Assembly: GCA_937927335.1 (NCBI GenBank)
Contig: CALBDU010000023.1
Span: 16,872-80,871 of the forward strand
DNA: 64,000 nt
DNA from: an uncultured Clostridium sp.
GTDB taxonomy: Bacteria > Bacillota > Clostridia > Clostridiales > Clostridiaceae
Reading direction: 5' to 3'
A program made the translations under genes and the position numbers. The notes under the pieces were generated by a model. It was not told the DNA's origin. It saw only the letters and a list, made by a program, of their open reading frames with translations, and made no database searches. Shown in pieces: positions 51,401-58,874 of this stretch; positions within the stretch are counted from its first letter, which is position 1, and each line of letters starts with the position of its first letter.

Positions 51401-53293
51401 AACCCCTCTGATCTTAAGGTTTTAAAGGACAATTTTTCAGAATCAGAGGTATATATTGCTGTGGGCAGTGATGTTGTTTTAAACGCATCCTCCTATAAGG
51501 CAGACAGAGTCCCTTATTCCATACACCAATTTTCTCATATAGTTTTTGAAAGAGGTAAAAATAAAAAGCTTAAAAGCCAGCTTAATAATGCCATAGCCGG
51601 AGATATAACAGTTTTATCCCTTTCAAGCAGATTTAAGGAAATTAGCTCTACTCAGATAAGATCCAATATTGATGAAAATAAGGATATTTCCACCTTAGTA
51701 GATCCCATGGCCCAGCAATATATATATGATAATGGCTTTTACCAAAGGGAGGCTCAGGATAAATCCACCATTAAGCCAATAGACATAGAAACAGAAATTA
51801 TCAGCAGAAATGAACAAGACAGAATCCAATACCTGAACAACTATTTTTCAAAAAATGAAAAACTGCTGGAGGTATTTCACGGAACCTTTGAAAAGCCATT
51901 TGGAAGAGTATTGCTGATTAAAAATACCGTTAACGGGCAAATTCTAGGTCTTTCCGTTTTCCACAGAATTCGCTCCACCAATATATTCAATGAACTGAAC
52001 AATCCTGATGTAGTTGTATATATCAGACAGCACAGGGTGGGAAGACTGGTGCTTGTAGAAGGCTTCAAGGTACTTAGCTATGACAGGAATATAGATATTG
52101 AACAGCTTTTAATTACTGAAACTCTTGCCTTTTGCGTAGCCAGAGACTTTGAGTATGCAGTGTTCAATGATAAAATAAACAGCAGCTTTCCTGACCAGTC
52201 TTCCTCAAGCATATTTGAAACCCTCAGCCTTCATGGCTTTGAAAATATTCCTGGAATCCACAAGCCTGTATATGTAACGGATATGAGCAGTCCCTGCATT
52301 TTAAATCTTGATATGGAAAACCTTATTAAGGAACCCTTCAGAAGCAATATCAGGGTAAAGCAGTCAATTTTAAGCTCAAGAAAAAAACTCCAGCAGTCCA
52401 TTGTAGACCTTTATCCAGGAAAACTGCTGTTGTCCTTCGATATCAACTATATGAACCAGAATATTATTAAAAAAATCTGCAAAGAAAATAATGTTGAAAC
52501 TCACATAACTGTTCCTAAAAAATTGGGTGAGCTTATGTGCGTGCCATATGGAGATTTGCTGGATCGTTTTGTAATACCTAACACTGTTACAAAGGCTTTA
52601 CATACAGAAAAGGTCTTTTCACCTGATATGAAAGGCTTTAAAATTAATGAGTTTCCTCATTATCTGGACCTTCAGAACCAGGTCAAGGTTATAAAATCCT
52701 TCAGCAAACCTGTAATACTTGTTGATAATATACTTCACAAGGGTTACAGAATAAAGGCTCTGGATCCTATTTTTAAAAAAGAAGGCATTAATGTAAGGAA
52801 AATAATCTGCGGCATAATGTCCGGAAGAGGAAAGGATTTGATGGATATTCAAGGGAGACAGGTAGACAGTGCCTATTTTATCCCTAAACTTAACCTTTGG
52901 TTTAATGAAACCTCCCAATACCCTTTTATCGGAGGCGATGCCTTGTGGAGAGGCCAGTACATGGAGAGAAACCTGCTGCCTTCAATAAACCTGATAATGC
53001 CTTATACATCACCGGTTTTCATAAGAAATACAAATAAATCACAAGTATTTAACTTTTCCAAGGTTTGTATAGAAAATGCACTCCATATACTTACAACCCT
53101 GGAACAGGAATTTCACTATATAAATGAAAAAAACCTTAACCTGTCTTCCTTAGGCCAGGTTTTAACAGTGCCAAGATGCCCGGATCATGGTAATGACATG
53201 GAGTATGATTTAAACCTTAATGCTTCTCATTACCTGAAAAACGATCTGGAACTGCTGTTAAGGTTTGAACCGCTTATAAAGGGGGAAAGCTGA
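48440..53293 (+). CDS. Large multidomain protein: HD hydrolase, helical repeats, NadD-like nucleotidyltransferase, GNAT-like, phosphoribosyltransferase-like
   Basis: Uncharacterised 1617-residue protein. Readable parts in order: an HD domain (about 175-300) with H181, H186, the HD pair at 215-216 in GGHDIGKYG, INHSTWD (257) and late D278; a long alpha-helical, HEAT-like region (about 300-900); a NadD-like domain (about 912-1105) with FFPGTFDPFSISH (HIGH-type motif reduced to SISH, H928) and ISSTQIR (1068-1074); a segment resembling an acetyltransferase (about 1120-1320, VGRLVLVEGFKVLSYD); and a phosphoribosyltransferase-like domain with KPVILVDNILHKGYR (V1425-R1437). No signal peptide. It overlaps the next gene by one base. 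Pipelines would call it cytidylyltransferase-related, and its reaction is unknown. Fusion of nucleotide hydrolysing, transferring and ribosylating folds suggests nucleotide or cofactor chemistry. Confidence 0.8.
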   Translation: MDYNDIYSRISRKMTSVKWLQKNNISKELMDNYLRSENFSVLLKAMLMEKDFSCSRVLLICKDLIEKISPEEPPQGWLSYIYQYSLGGIFSDAVTIELNPALDIPCEVYLRFLRIISLIEKNTDSGTWQSRYPLNFLTEEEENELEHPEEYKKFIKAFNFSYVYEMMKLSKEVMNYNTLDHICGVHSLALTIGRQLKKLGLNVDLGRVSGAAGGHDIGKYGCKGNELKRVPRLHYYYTDQWFKRYGINYIRNIAINHSTWDLELENLSMESLILIYCDFRVKNDVITSQMKIYSLEDSFYVILDKLENVDEEKTRRYRKVYAKLKDFEDYLIYLGINPEPGQLLCIKPESKQFALLQGKEIIENIKYTAINHNINLMYQLRDEYSLEKILEAARSEKDWRNLREYIRIFEEYSTYLTQKQKIQTLNFLYDNLVHPEDDIRRHSAELMGTLIAIFDEEYRKEIPESESPDLSAINSRDIFKEYLELLTMPGPKLIPSHKFNIRYSLSILVNSLFTKCSKNSMNYYIDILLDYYKDTNSKVYELHIFLLETANFIPINNDNKNIHVLFAYLFSMIGKRSITTRIQALETALNLIRRLKNANYPVIDFINYFKMANIRTKYSVESQLLYKITSELGLEELSEHYKNICDISKKNSTEIFLSNLKTETDWIRKRNQVDLLLEYAMKNPGRRALHAAIHFCNLLKVSEVECVRSRAGSSILELMPVLSIDERNEVAVELLRALEIEGNRFTEYIPYYAGQVYLWLQPKELDEAIDDSANRIKISKPNLKALILKTVGIAVSNYNLYKERFEESFEDNNNRLIKMLGILLNGLGNYDSRVKQAAFSVIGKDIFGTNLLTFQEKLNIFKLISKKMLTLITDNKTEELLFLAKSAGFNHIYRFVSDYMLQHGEIDIPVPKKVAFFPGTFDPFSISHKEIALSIKELGFEVYLAVDGFSWSKKTLPSLLRRYIINMSMSDVLDIYIYPDIYPTNLANPSDLKVLKDNFSESEVYIAVGSDVVLNASSYKADRVPYSIHQFSHIVFERGKNKKLKSQLNNAIAGDITVLSLSSRFKEISSTQIRSNIDENKDISTLVDPMAQQYIYDNGFYQREAQDKSTIKPIDIETEIISRNEQDRIQYLNNYFSKNEKLLEVFHGTFEKPFGRVLLIKNTVNGQILGLSVFHRIRSTNIFNELNNPDVVVYIRQHRVGRLVLVEGFKVLSYDRNIDIEQLLITETLAFCVARDFEYAVFNDKINSSFPDQSSSSIFETLSLHGFENIPGIHKPVYVTDMSSPCILNLDMENLIKEPFRSNIRVKQSILSSRKKLQQSIVDLYPGKLLLSFDINYMNQNIIKKICKENNVETHITVPKKLGELMCVPYGDLLDRFVIPNTVTKALHTEKVFSPDMKGFKINEFPHYLDLQNQVKVIKSFSKPVILVDNILHKGYRIKALDPIFKKEGINVRKIICGIMSGRGKDLMDIQGRQVDSAYFIPKLNLWFNETSQYPFIGGDALWRGQYMERNLLPSINLIMPYTSPVFIRNTNKSQVFNFSKVCIENALHILTTLEQEFHYINEKNLNLSSLGQVLTVPRCPDHGNDMEYDLNLNASHYLKNDLELLLRFEPLIKGES

Positions 53294-54540
53294 TGAATTT
53301 CTATAAACACCTGGATAAAATTTTAATTTCAACATATGATTATAATCTTACCAAAGCTAATGAGGCTGAAGCCATGGATTATAAAGGAAATATCTTTATC
53401 CTTAATCCTGGTATAGCGGGAGAATCCAGAATCCAATTCAAGGTAACCTCCCCTTCCCAGCTTTTTATGGAAAATGAAAGCCTAAAGATGCTGCAAAAGC
53501 TGCCTTCCACCCAGCCAGACTGGCTCCAGGCTGCAATATCCGAAGGAAGAGTATTCTCCTTAAATACCAGTTATGATAACTGGGAACAGAATTTGAAAAA
53601 TAAAGAGCCTGGAAAAAAAGTTATTACTATTTCCGGCATGGGTGATGTAGGCGGAATGCTAACTGCAGGATTAAGGCTGTGTGGTGGAGAGGTAATATCA
53701 AAAATTAACATTTTCGATAAGGATCCCAATAAAATTAAACGATGGGAACTGGAATGTAATGCAATCCTTCCCGGGGACAACAATTGTGGCTTTCCAGCAA
53801 TCTGCGGAATTGAAGAAGAGGATCTGTTCAACTGCCATATGTTCGTTTTTTGCGTTTCCATAGGGGTTCCGGAGGTTGGCAGGGAAGCTGCAGATGTACG
53901 GATGTCCCAGTTTAAGGGAAATTCAAAAGTAATTGCATATTATGCCAGGATGGCCAGAGAACGTGGTTTTAATGGAATTTTTGCCGTAGTATCAGACCCG
54001 GTAGATCTTTTATGTGCTGAAGCTTATAGAGAAAGTAACAAAAACAGCCTGGGAGTACTTGACTACAAGGGTCTTAGACCTGATCAGATCAAAGGCTACG
54101 GCCTTGGTGTCATGTATGCCAGAGCAGCATATTATTCCAAAGAGCTTAAAAAAGATAATATGTTTTTAAAAGAAGGAAGAGCCTTCGGTCCCCACGGACA
54201 AGGCCTGATTATTGCAGACAGCATAGTAAATTACTGTGAGGCAGATTCTGAAATTTTAACTGAAAAAGCAATGAAATCAAACCTGGAGGTTCGTGCTGCA
54301 GGCTTTAAGCCATATATAGCCCCTGCTCTTTCCTCCGGTGCTCTTTCAATCATAGCTACCTTAAAGGGAGAATGGCATTATAGCTCAAATTTTATTGGAG
54401 GTGTATTTTTCGGTTCAAGAAACCGGGAAACTAATTTTGGTATCGAATTTGAAGCTTATAATTTTCCAGGTTCTCTTGATTTTAAACTGGAAAGTACCTA
54501 TGCCATGCTGAAGGAACATGGAAGCGATGGAGGTTTGTAA
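53293..54540 (+). CDS. Divergent lactate/malate dehydrogenase-like protein
   Basis: 415-residue protein with a Rossmann core like lactate/malate dehydrogenases, set behind an extra ~105-residue N-terminal region. The dinucleotide loop is ISGMGDVGGMLTAGLRL (about 113-129; GMGDVG at 115-120), an acidic residue follows in INIFDKD, SDPVDLL (234-240) replaces the usual NPVD, and AFGPHGQGLIIADS (298-311) stands where LDH/MDH have the catalytic His (H301). Substrate-binding arginines of the classic enzymes cannot be assigned, so the substrate is open. It starts at the base where the large gene ends and overlaps the next gene by one base, so all three are translated together. Confidence 0.75.
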   Translation: MNFYKHLDKILISTYDYNLTKANEAEAMDYKGNIFILNPGIAGESRIQFKVTSPSQLFMENESLKMLQKLPSTQPDWLQAAISEGRVFSLNTSYDNWEQNLKNKEPGKKVITISGMGDVGGMLTAGLRLCGGEVISKINIFDKDPNKIKRWELECNAILPGDNNCGFPAICGIEEEDLFNCHMFVFCVSIGVPEVGREAADVRMSQFKGNSKVIAYYARMARERGFNGIFAVVSDPVDLLCAEAYRESNKNSLGVLDYKGLRPDQIKGYGLGVMYARAAYYSKELKKDNMFLKEGRAFGPHGQGLIIADSIVNYCEADSEILTEKAMKSNLEVRAAGFKPYIAPALSSGALSIIATLKGEWHYSSNFIGGVFFGSRNRETNFGIEFEAYNFPGSLDFKLESTYAMLKEHGSDGGL

Positions 54541-55595
54541 TGAAAGATTTATATATTATAATGCCCGGAAAGCAGCTGCCTTCCAGATTGCTTTCTATGG
54601 TTTCGGCATTTTCAAAGCATTCACCTAAGATTACTGAGGTTGCGTCATCAGAGGATTTAGCTAATTTCCAAAATAAAAAGCTTTTATTTGTATTAAATAT
54701 AGGTATTACAGGGTTTGATATTGATATGCTCAACTTTTTTCAGAGCCTCATTAATACTGATAAAAATTCTTTTTCAGGCTCAACAGGCACCGTACTGGCC
54801 TACAGCGAAAACGAATTCGGAACAAAGCGTTGTGCCCAGGATATAATTTTTCTTGCCAACAGCATGGGCTGCGCATTTATCGGCCATCCTCTGGTTGAAG
54901 CTACAGGTAGTTTGAGAAACTTTCTGACCTGGAAAAAGACATTGGATATTCCCTTGGAGGAAATATGCCTGGAGATGTGTGATAGGCTGGGTAAAAGATT
55001 TATGGAGTATGAATATCAAAAGCTTCTAAACCCTAAAATAACCGTGCTTTATTCATCCCCGCACAAGTATTCAAATACCTTAAATCTTTGGAGAATGGTT
55101 TCAGAAAAGCTGCAGGACTTCAATATAAATGAGCTGCTTATTGAAAACGGCAAAATTCTTGACTGCAAGGGCTGTTCCTATAAGCTCTGTCAGCATTATG
55201 CCAAAAAAAACACTTGCTTTTATGGAGGCTTCATGGTGGAAAATGTACTGCCTGCTATTGAAAGCTCTGATGCAGTGGTCTGGCTTTGCCCAAATTACAA
55301 TGACAGTATATCTTCAAATCTAACGGCTACAATAAATAGATTAACAGTGCTGTACCATAAACAAAGCTTTTACAGCAAGTGCCTGTTTGGAGTAGTGGTT
55401 TCAGGCAACTCCGGCAGTGATTCTGTAGCAAAACAGCTTATTGGTGCTCTTAACATCAATAAAGGCTTCAGACTGCCTCCAAGGGCCATACTTTCAGAAA
55501 CTGCCAATGATCCCAAGGCTGTGTTGAAAGTAAAGAATATTGAACAAAAAACCATGGATTATGCAAAAACATTTTTAGATGAATTTCAAATTTAG
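54540..55595 (+). CDS. Tandem flavodoxin-like NAD(P)H-dependent oxidoreductase with Cys motif
   Basis: 351-residue protein. The C-terminal half matches NADPH-dependent FMN-reductase/flavodoxin folds: VLYSSPHKYSNTLNLW (169-184) in the phosphate-loop position, then LDCKGCSYKLC with Cys at 209, 212 and 217 and another at 226, and DAVVWLCPNYNDSIS (about 244-258). The Cys spacing recalls iron-sulfur flavoproteins. The N-terminal half (about 1-130, GSTGTVLAYSENEFGTKR) looks like a second, degenerate flavodoxin fold. It is the third gene of the coupled trio and is followed 10 bases later by the PHP gene. Confidence 0.72.
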   Translation: MKDLYIIMPGKQLPSRLLSMVSAFSKHSPKITEVASSEDLANFQNKKLLFVLNIGITGFDIDMLNFFQSLINTDKNSFSGSTGTVLAYSENEFGTKRCAQDIIFLANSMGCAFIGHPLVEATGSLRNFLTWKKTLDIPLEEICLEMCDRLGKRFMEYEYQKLLNPKITVLYSSPHKYSNTLNLWRMVSEKLQDFNINELLIENGKILDCKGCSYKLCQHYAKKNTCFYGGFMVENVLPAIESSDAVVWLCPNYNDSISSNLTATINRLTVLYHKQSFYSKCLFGVVVSGNSGSDSVAKQLIGALNINKGFRLPPRAILSETANDPKAVLKVKNIEQKTMDYAKTFLDEFQI

Positions 55596-55605
55596 AGGTA
55601 ATTAA

Positions 55606-56451
55606 ATGTATAAAAAAGGAGACTTTCATATTCACACAAATTATTCTGACGGCAGGTATACACCAGCTGAAATCATTAATTTAACAAAAAAAGCCCATAT
55701 AGATATTATAGCAATCACAGATCATGATACTGTAGCTGGTATAAAGGATGCAATTAAATGGGGAATGGAAAATAATATCAAGGTAATACCAGGAATTGAA
55801 ATGTCCACCACCTGTAATGGTGAAAGTATACATGTTATAGGATATTTCAGGGATGAAGCCCATATAAGTTTGGAATTCAGGAATTACCTTGAGAAAAGAC
55901 ATACCGAAAGGCTTCAAAGAGCAGAGGAAATCATAAACCGCCTTGAAAAATATTTTGAGATAAGGCTTAACAAGGAGAAACTGCTAAAGGAAACCAAGGG
56001 TATAATAGCAAGGCCTCATATAGCAAGAGCAATTCAGGAAGCAGGATATAACTTTGACTGGACATACATATTCAATCATATATTAAGTGAAGACAGTGCT
56101 GCTTATGTGCCTAACAAAAAGCTCCATACAAAGGACGCTCTAAATATGCTTGAAACCATGGGAGCTTTCAAGGTACTTGCCCATCCTGTATTAATTAAAA
56201 TGAATGATATAGAGGAACTATTAAGCTTTGGATTTGACGGTATTGAAGCTGTATATCACATGAATACCCCTGAGGATACTAAAAGGTACACAGAACTTGC
56301 AAACCAGTATCACCTTATTGTAACTGCAGGTTCTGATTTTCATGGCATTTCAAGCACTGACCATTCACACAGTGATGAAATTGGATCGGTATATCTTTCT
56401 GAAAATCAAATAGAGGCTTTTCTTAAAGCTTTAAACAAAAAAGGGGTTTAA
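55606..56451 (+). CDS. PHP-domain phosphoesterase (TrpH/RNase AM-like)
   Basis: 281-residue PHP protein of the type active on nucleoside bisphosphates or RNA 5' ends (TrpH/YciV, RNase AM). Metal motifs are DFHIHTNYSDGRYTP (about 6-20), AITDHDTVAG (about 37-46), IPGIEMST, RPHIARAI, LAHPVLI and AGSDFHGIS (about 242-250). The family removes the 3' phosphate of pAp-like nucleotides. The 10-base gap after the flavoprotein suggests it belongs to the same message, which fits a nucleotide-related role of the whole block. Closed by a bidirectional terminator. Confidence 0.87.
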   Translation: MYKKGDFHIHTNYSDGRYTPAEIINLTKKAHIDIIAITDHDTVAGIKDAIKWGMENNIKVIPGIEMSTTCNGESIHVIGYFRDEAHISLEFRNYLEKRHTERLQRAEEIINRLEKYFEIRLNKEKLLKETKGIIARPHIARAIQEAGYNFDWTYIFNHILSEDSAAYVPNKKLHTKDALNMLETMGAFKVLAHPVLIKMNDIEELLSFGFDGIEAVYHMNTPEDTKRYTELANQYHLIVTAGSDFHGISSTDHSHSDEIGSVYLSENQIEAFLKALNKKGV

Positions 56452-56462
56452 ACCCCTTTTTT
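56437..56462. terminator. Bidirectional terminator between the PHP gene and the aminopeptidase gene
   Basis: AAAAAAGGGG-TTTAAA-CCCCTTTTTT palindrome between converging genes; it includes the PHP stop and touches the aminopeptidase stop. Confidence 0.88.
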
Positions 56463-57861
56463 ACATGTTCTTTATAAAAGAATAGTATGCTCTTTTTGTT
56501 TCGTATATATCAGCTTTGCTTGCTACTTCATACGGAGCATGCATATTGTGCAGGGCCACTCCGCTGTCAATAACATCCATATTATATTGAGCAAGTATGT
56601 ATGCTATGGTGCCGCCCCCGCCTATGTCAACCTTTCCAAGTTCTGCAGTCTGCCAGGAAACATTATCCTTATCCAGAATAGCTCTGATTTCAGCTATGAA
56701 TTCCGGATTTGCATCATTGCAGCCGGATTTTCCTTTACTTCCTGTATACTTATTGAAAACAATTCCCTTGCCAAAATAAGCAGCATTCTTTTTTTCCATT
56801 ACTGATGAGTAATTAGGATCATATGCCGCGCAAACATCGGAGGATAGCATTTTTGAATTTGAAAGTGCTCTTCTTAGAGATATTTCAGAATATCCCCCTG
56901 AAAGCTGAAGAATTTCTGCTACGGTATTTTCAAAAAATCTTGACTGCATTCCTGTTGCTCCTACACTGCCTATCTCTTCCTTATCTACCAGCAGTGTTAT
57001 GCAGGTCTTTTTGGAGTCCTTAAGGTCCATCATAGCTTCAAAGGAGGTATATGCACAAATTCTGTCATCATGTCCGTAACCCAAAATCATGCTCTTGTCA
57101 AAGCCGTAATCCCTGGCTTTACCAGCAGGAACCACTTCAAGCTCCGAGGATACAAAATCCTCTTCTGAAACTCCATACTTTTGGTTTAACAGCTTAAGTA
57201 CATTTTCCTTTACCCTTTCCTTAAGCTCTTTATCCGCTGAAGGGATGCTGCCTGCAAAAACATTTAAGTCTTCTCCTTCAACAACCTTGGATGCTTTTTT
57301 TTCAAGCTGTTCTGAGGACAAATGTATTAGCAGGTCTGATACACCGAATACGGGATCATTTTCATCTTCTCCAATAGACACGTTTATTTTTGTCCCGTCC
57401 TTCTTTACAATCACTCCGTGCAAGGAAAGAGGTGTGGTTACCCACTGATATTTTTTAATACCTCCGTAATAATGGGTTTTTAACAGAGCAAGCTCTGTAT
57501 CCTCATATAAAGGATTCTGCTTTAAATCGAGTCTGGGTGAATCCACATGGGCCCCTAAAATGTTAAACCCCTTTTCCATGTTCTCTGTACCTATCATAAA
57601 TAATGCCAGTGTCTTGTCTCTGTTGTTTGCATATACCCTGTCACCAGGTTTAAGCTTCTCACCTTTTTTTATTAATTCCTCCAAATTCCTATATCCTGCC
57701 TTTTCGGCCTCTGCTACAAATTCAATTATGCATTCTCGTTCTGTTTTACATTTTGATAGAAAATTTTTATATCTTTCTCCCAGATTGAAAACGCTCTCCA
57801 AATCCTGGGGTGAATACTTATCCCAGGCGTATTCATAAGTTTTTGTTAATTTCTGCTCCAT
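56461..57861 (-). CDS. M18 family aminopeptidase
   Basis: Cytosolic zinc aminopeptidase of family M18 (aminopeptidase I), 466 residues. Metal and catalytic motifs are GAHVDSPRLDLKQNP (His-x-Asp, about 103-117), GYGHDDRICAY, VDKEEIGSVGATGMQSRF (catalytic Glu-Glu) and the late SGVALHNMHAPYEVASKAD. Members form large dodecamers and remove N-terminal, often acidic, residues. ATG preceded by AGGAG. Single gene. Confidence 0.94.
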   Translation of the reverse strand: MEQKLTKTYEYAWDKYSPQDLESVFNLGERYKNFLSKCKTERECIIEFVAEAEKAGYRNLEELIKKGEKLKPGDRVYANNRDKTLALFMIGTENMEKGFNILGAHVDSPRLDLKQNPLYEDTELALLKTHYYGGIKKYQWVTTPLSLHGVIVKKDGTKINVSIGEDENDPVFGVSDLLIHLSSEQLEKKASKVVEGEDLNVFAGSIPSADKELKERVKENVLKLLNQKYGVSEEDFVSSELEVVPAGKARDYGFDKSMILGYGHDDRICAYTSFEAMMDLKDSKKTCITLLVDKEEIGSVGATGMQSRFFENTVAEILQLSGGYSEISLRRALSNSKMLSSDVCAAYDPNYSSVMEKKNAAYFGKGIVFNKYTGSKGKSGCNDANPEFIAEIRAILDKDNVSWQTAELGKVDIGGGGTIAYILAQYNMDVIDSGVALHNMHAPYEVASKADIYETKRAYYSFIKNM

Positions 57862-57885
57862 GTTAATATCTCCTTTATATTAAAT

Positions 57886-58824
57886 TTACAGCCATTTTTT
57901 AACCTTGAAAACAATGCACAGCACTAATGCAATAGCAGCCATAATGCTGAGAATATAATAATAGCCATATTCAAGCTCAACCAGTGGCACATGCCTGGCG
58001 TTCATACTGAGCAGGCCGGTAATTAAATCCAGTGGCAAAAAAACAGTTGCAATTATTGTAAACACCTTCATGAGTTCATTGGTTTTATTTGCTATTTCAG
58101 ATTCAAAAGCTTCTCTTACCAGAGCCAGATCCTGTACCAGATTTTCCAGAGCAGCCATAAGCTTGCCTATTTTACTGTTAATATTGATAAAATAATAAAG
58201 TCCGTCTTTATCTATTATTGCGTTGTCGTTGCCAACAATGCTGTCACCAATATATCTTAATGGATTGAGGCATTTTTTTATCTTAAACACCTGTCTTCTT
58301 ATGTTGATAAGCTTGTTTATCTGTCTATGCTCGGGATTTCTTAAAATATTTATTTCTATCTTGTCTGCTGCGGCCTCAATTTCTGATATAACTGAATAGT
58401 TCTTTACAATTATCCTGTCTAGTATATAGTAAAGTATTATATAGGCCTTTGGCTTATCCTTCAGGATATGGCAATTTTTCGATTCCATTACATCCTTGAT
58501 CAAATCTGAAATAATATTTGTATTGTTCTTAGAAACCGTGATGATGTAATCCTTGCTGAGAATTACATCCAGCTCCTGAATAAATACAGTATCCTCACTT
58601 AAAGTAAGCATATTTGCTATGAGGAACAGATAGCCTTGAAAAAAGCTTATCTTTGGCGCAGTATTGCTGTTTGCGCAGTCCTCTGATACTTCTCTTTCCA
58701 GCAGCACCTTTCCATCAAGACTGCTTAATTCATTACTTTTTAAGACCATCCAATACTGGCTTTTCCCCAGTTCATAGCTGTCTGTTACATCCTTTAAATT
58801 ACATGAAATATCGTATACCTTCAT
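57886..58824 (-). CDS. CorA-family divalent metal transporter with altered GMN motif
   Basis: 312 residues from the ATG at 58824 (GGGGAA upstream). The large cytosolic N-terminal domain is rich in helices (coiled stretch about 155-250), followed by two C-terminal membrane segments (about 255-277 and 290-312), the CorA layout. The selectivity motif GMN at the end of the first membrane helix is SMN here (TGLLSMNARHVP), which may change ion choice. It ends with a short basic tail KVKKWL. Related CorA-like proteins without GMN may move other ions or none. Confidence 0.82.
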   Translation of the reverse strand: MKVYDISCNLKDVTDSYELGKSQYWMVLKSNELSSLDGKVLLEREVSEDCANSNTAPKISFFQGYLFLIANMLTLSEDTVFIQELDVILSKDYIITVSKNNTNIISDLIKDVMESKNCHILKDKPKAYIILYYILDRIIVKNYSVISEIEAAADKIEINILRNPEHRQINKLINIRRQVFKIKKCLNPLRYIGDSIVGNDNAIIDKDGLYYFININSKIGKLMAALENLVQDLALVREAFESEIANKTNELMKVFTIIATVFLPLDLITGLLSMNARHVPLVELEYGYYYILSIMAAIALVLCIVFKVKKWL

Positions 58825-58874
58825 AAAAATTCCCCACAACAATAAATTATAACTTATTGTTTGTGGTTTTGGCC

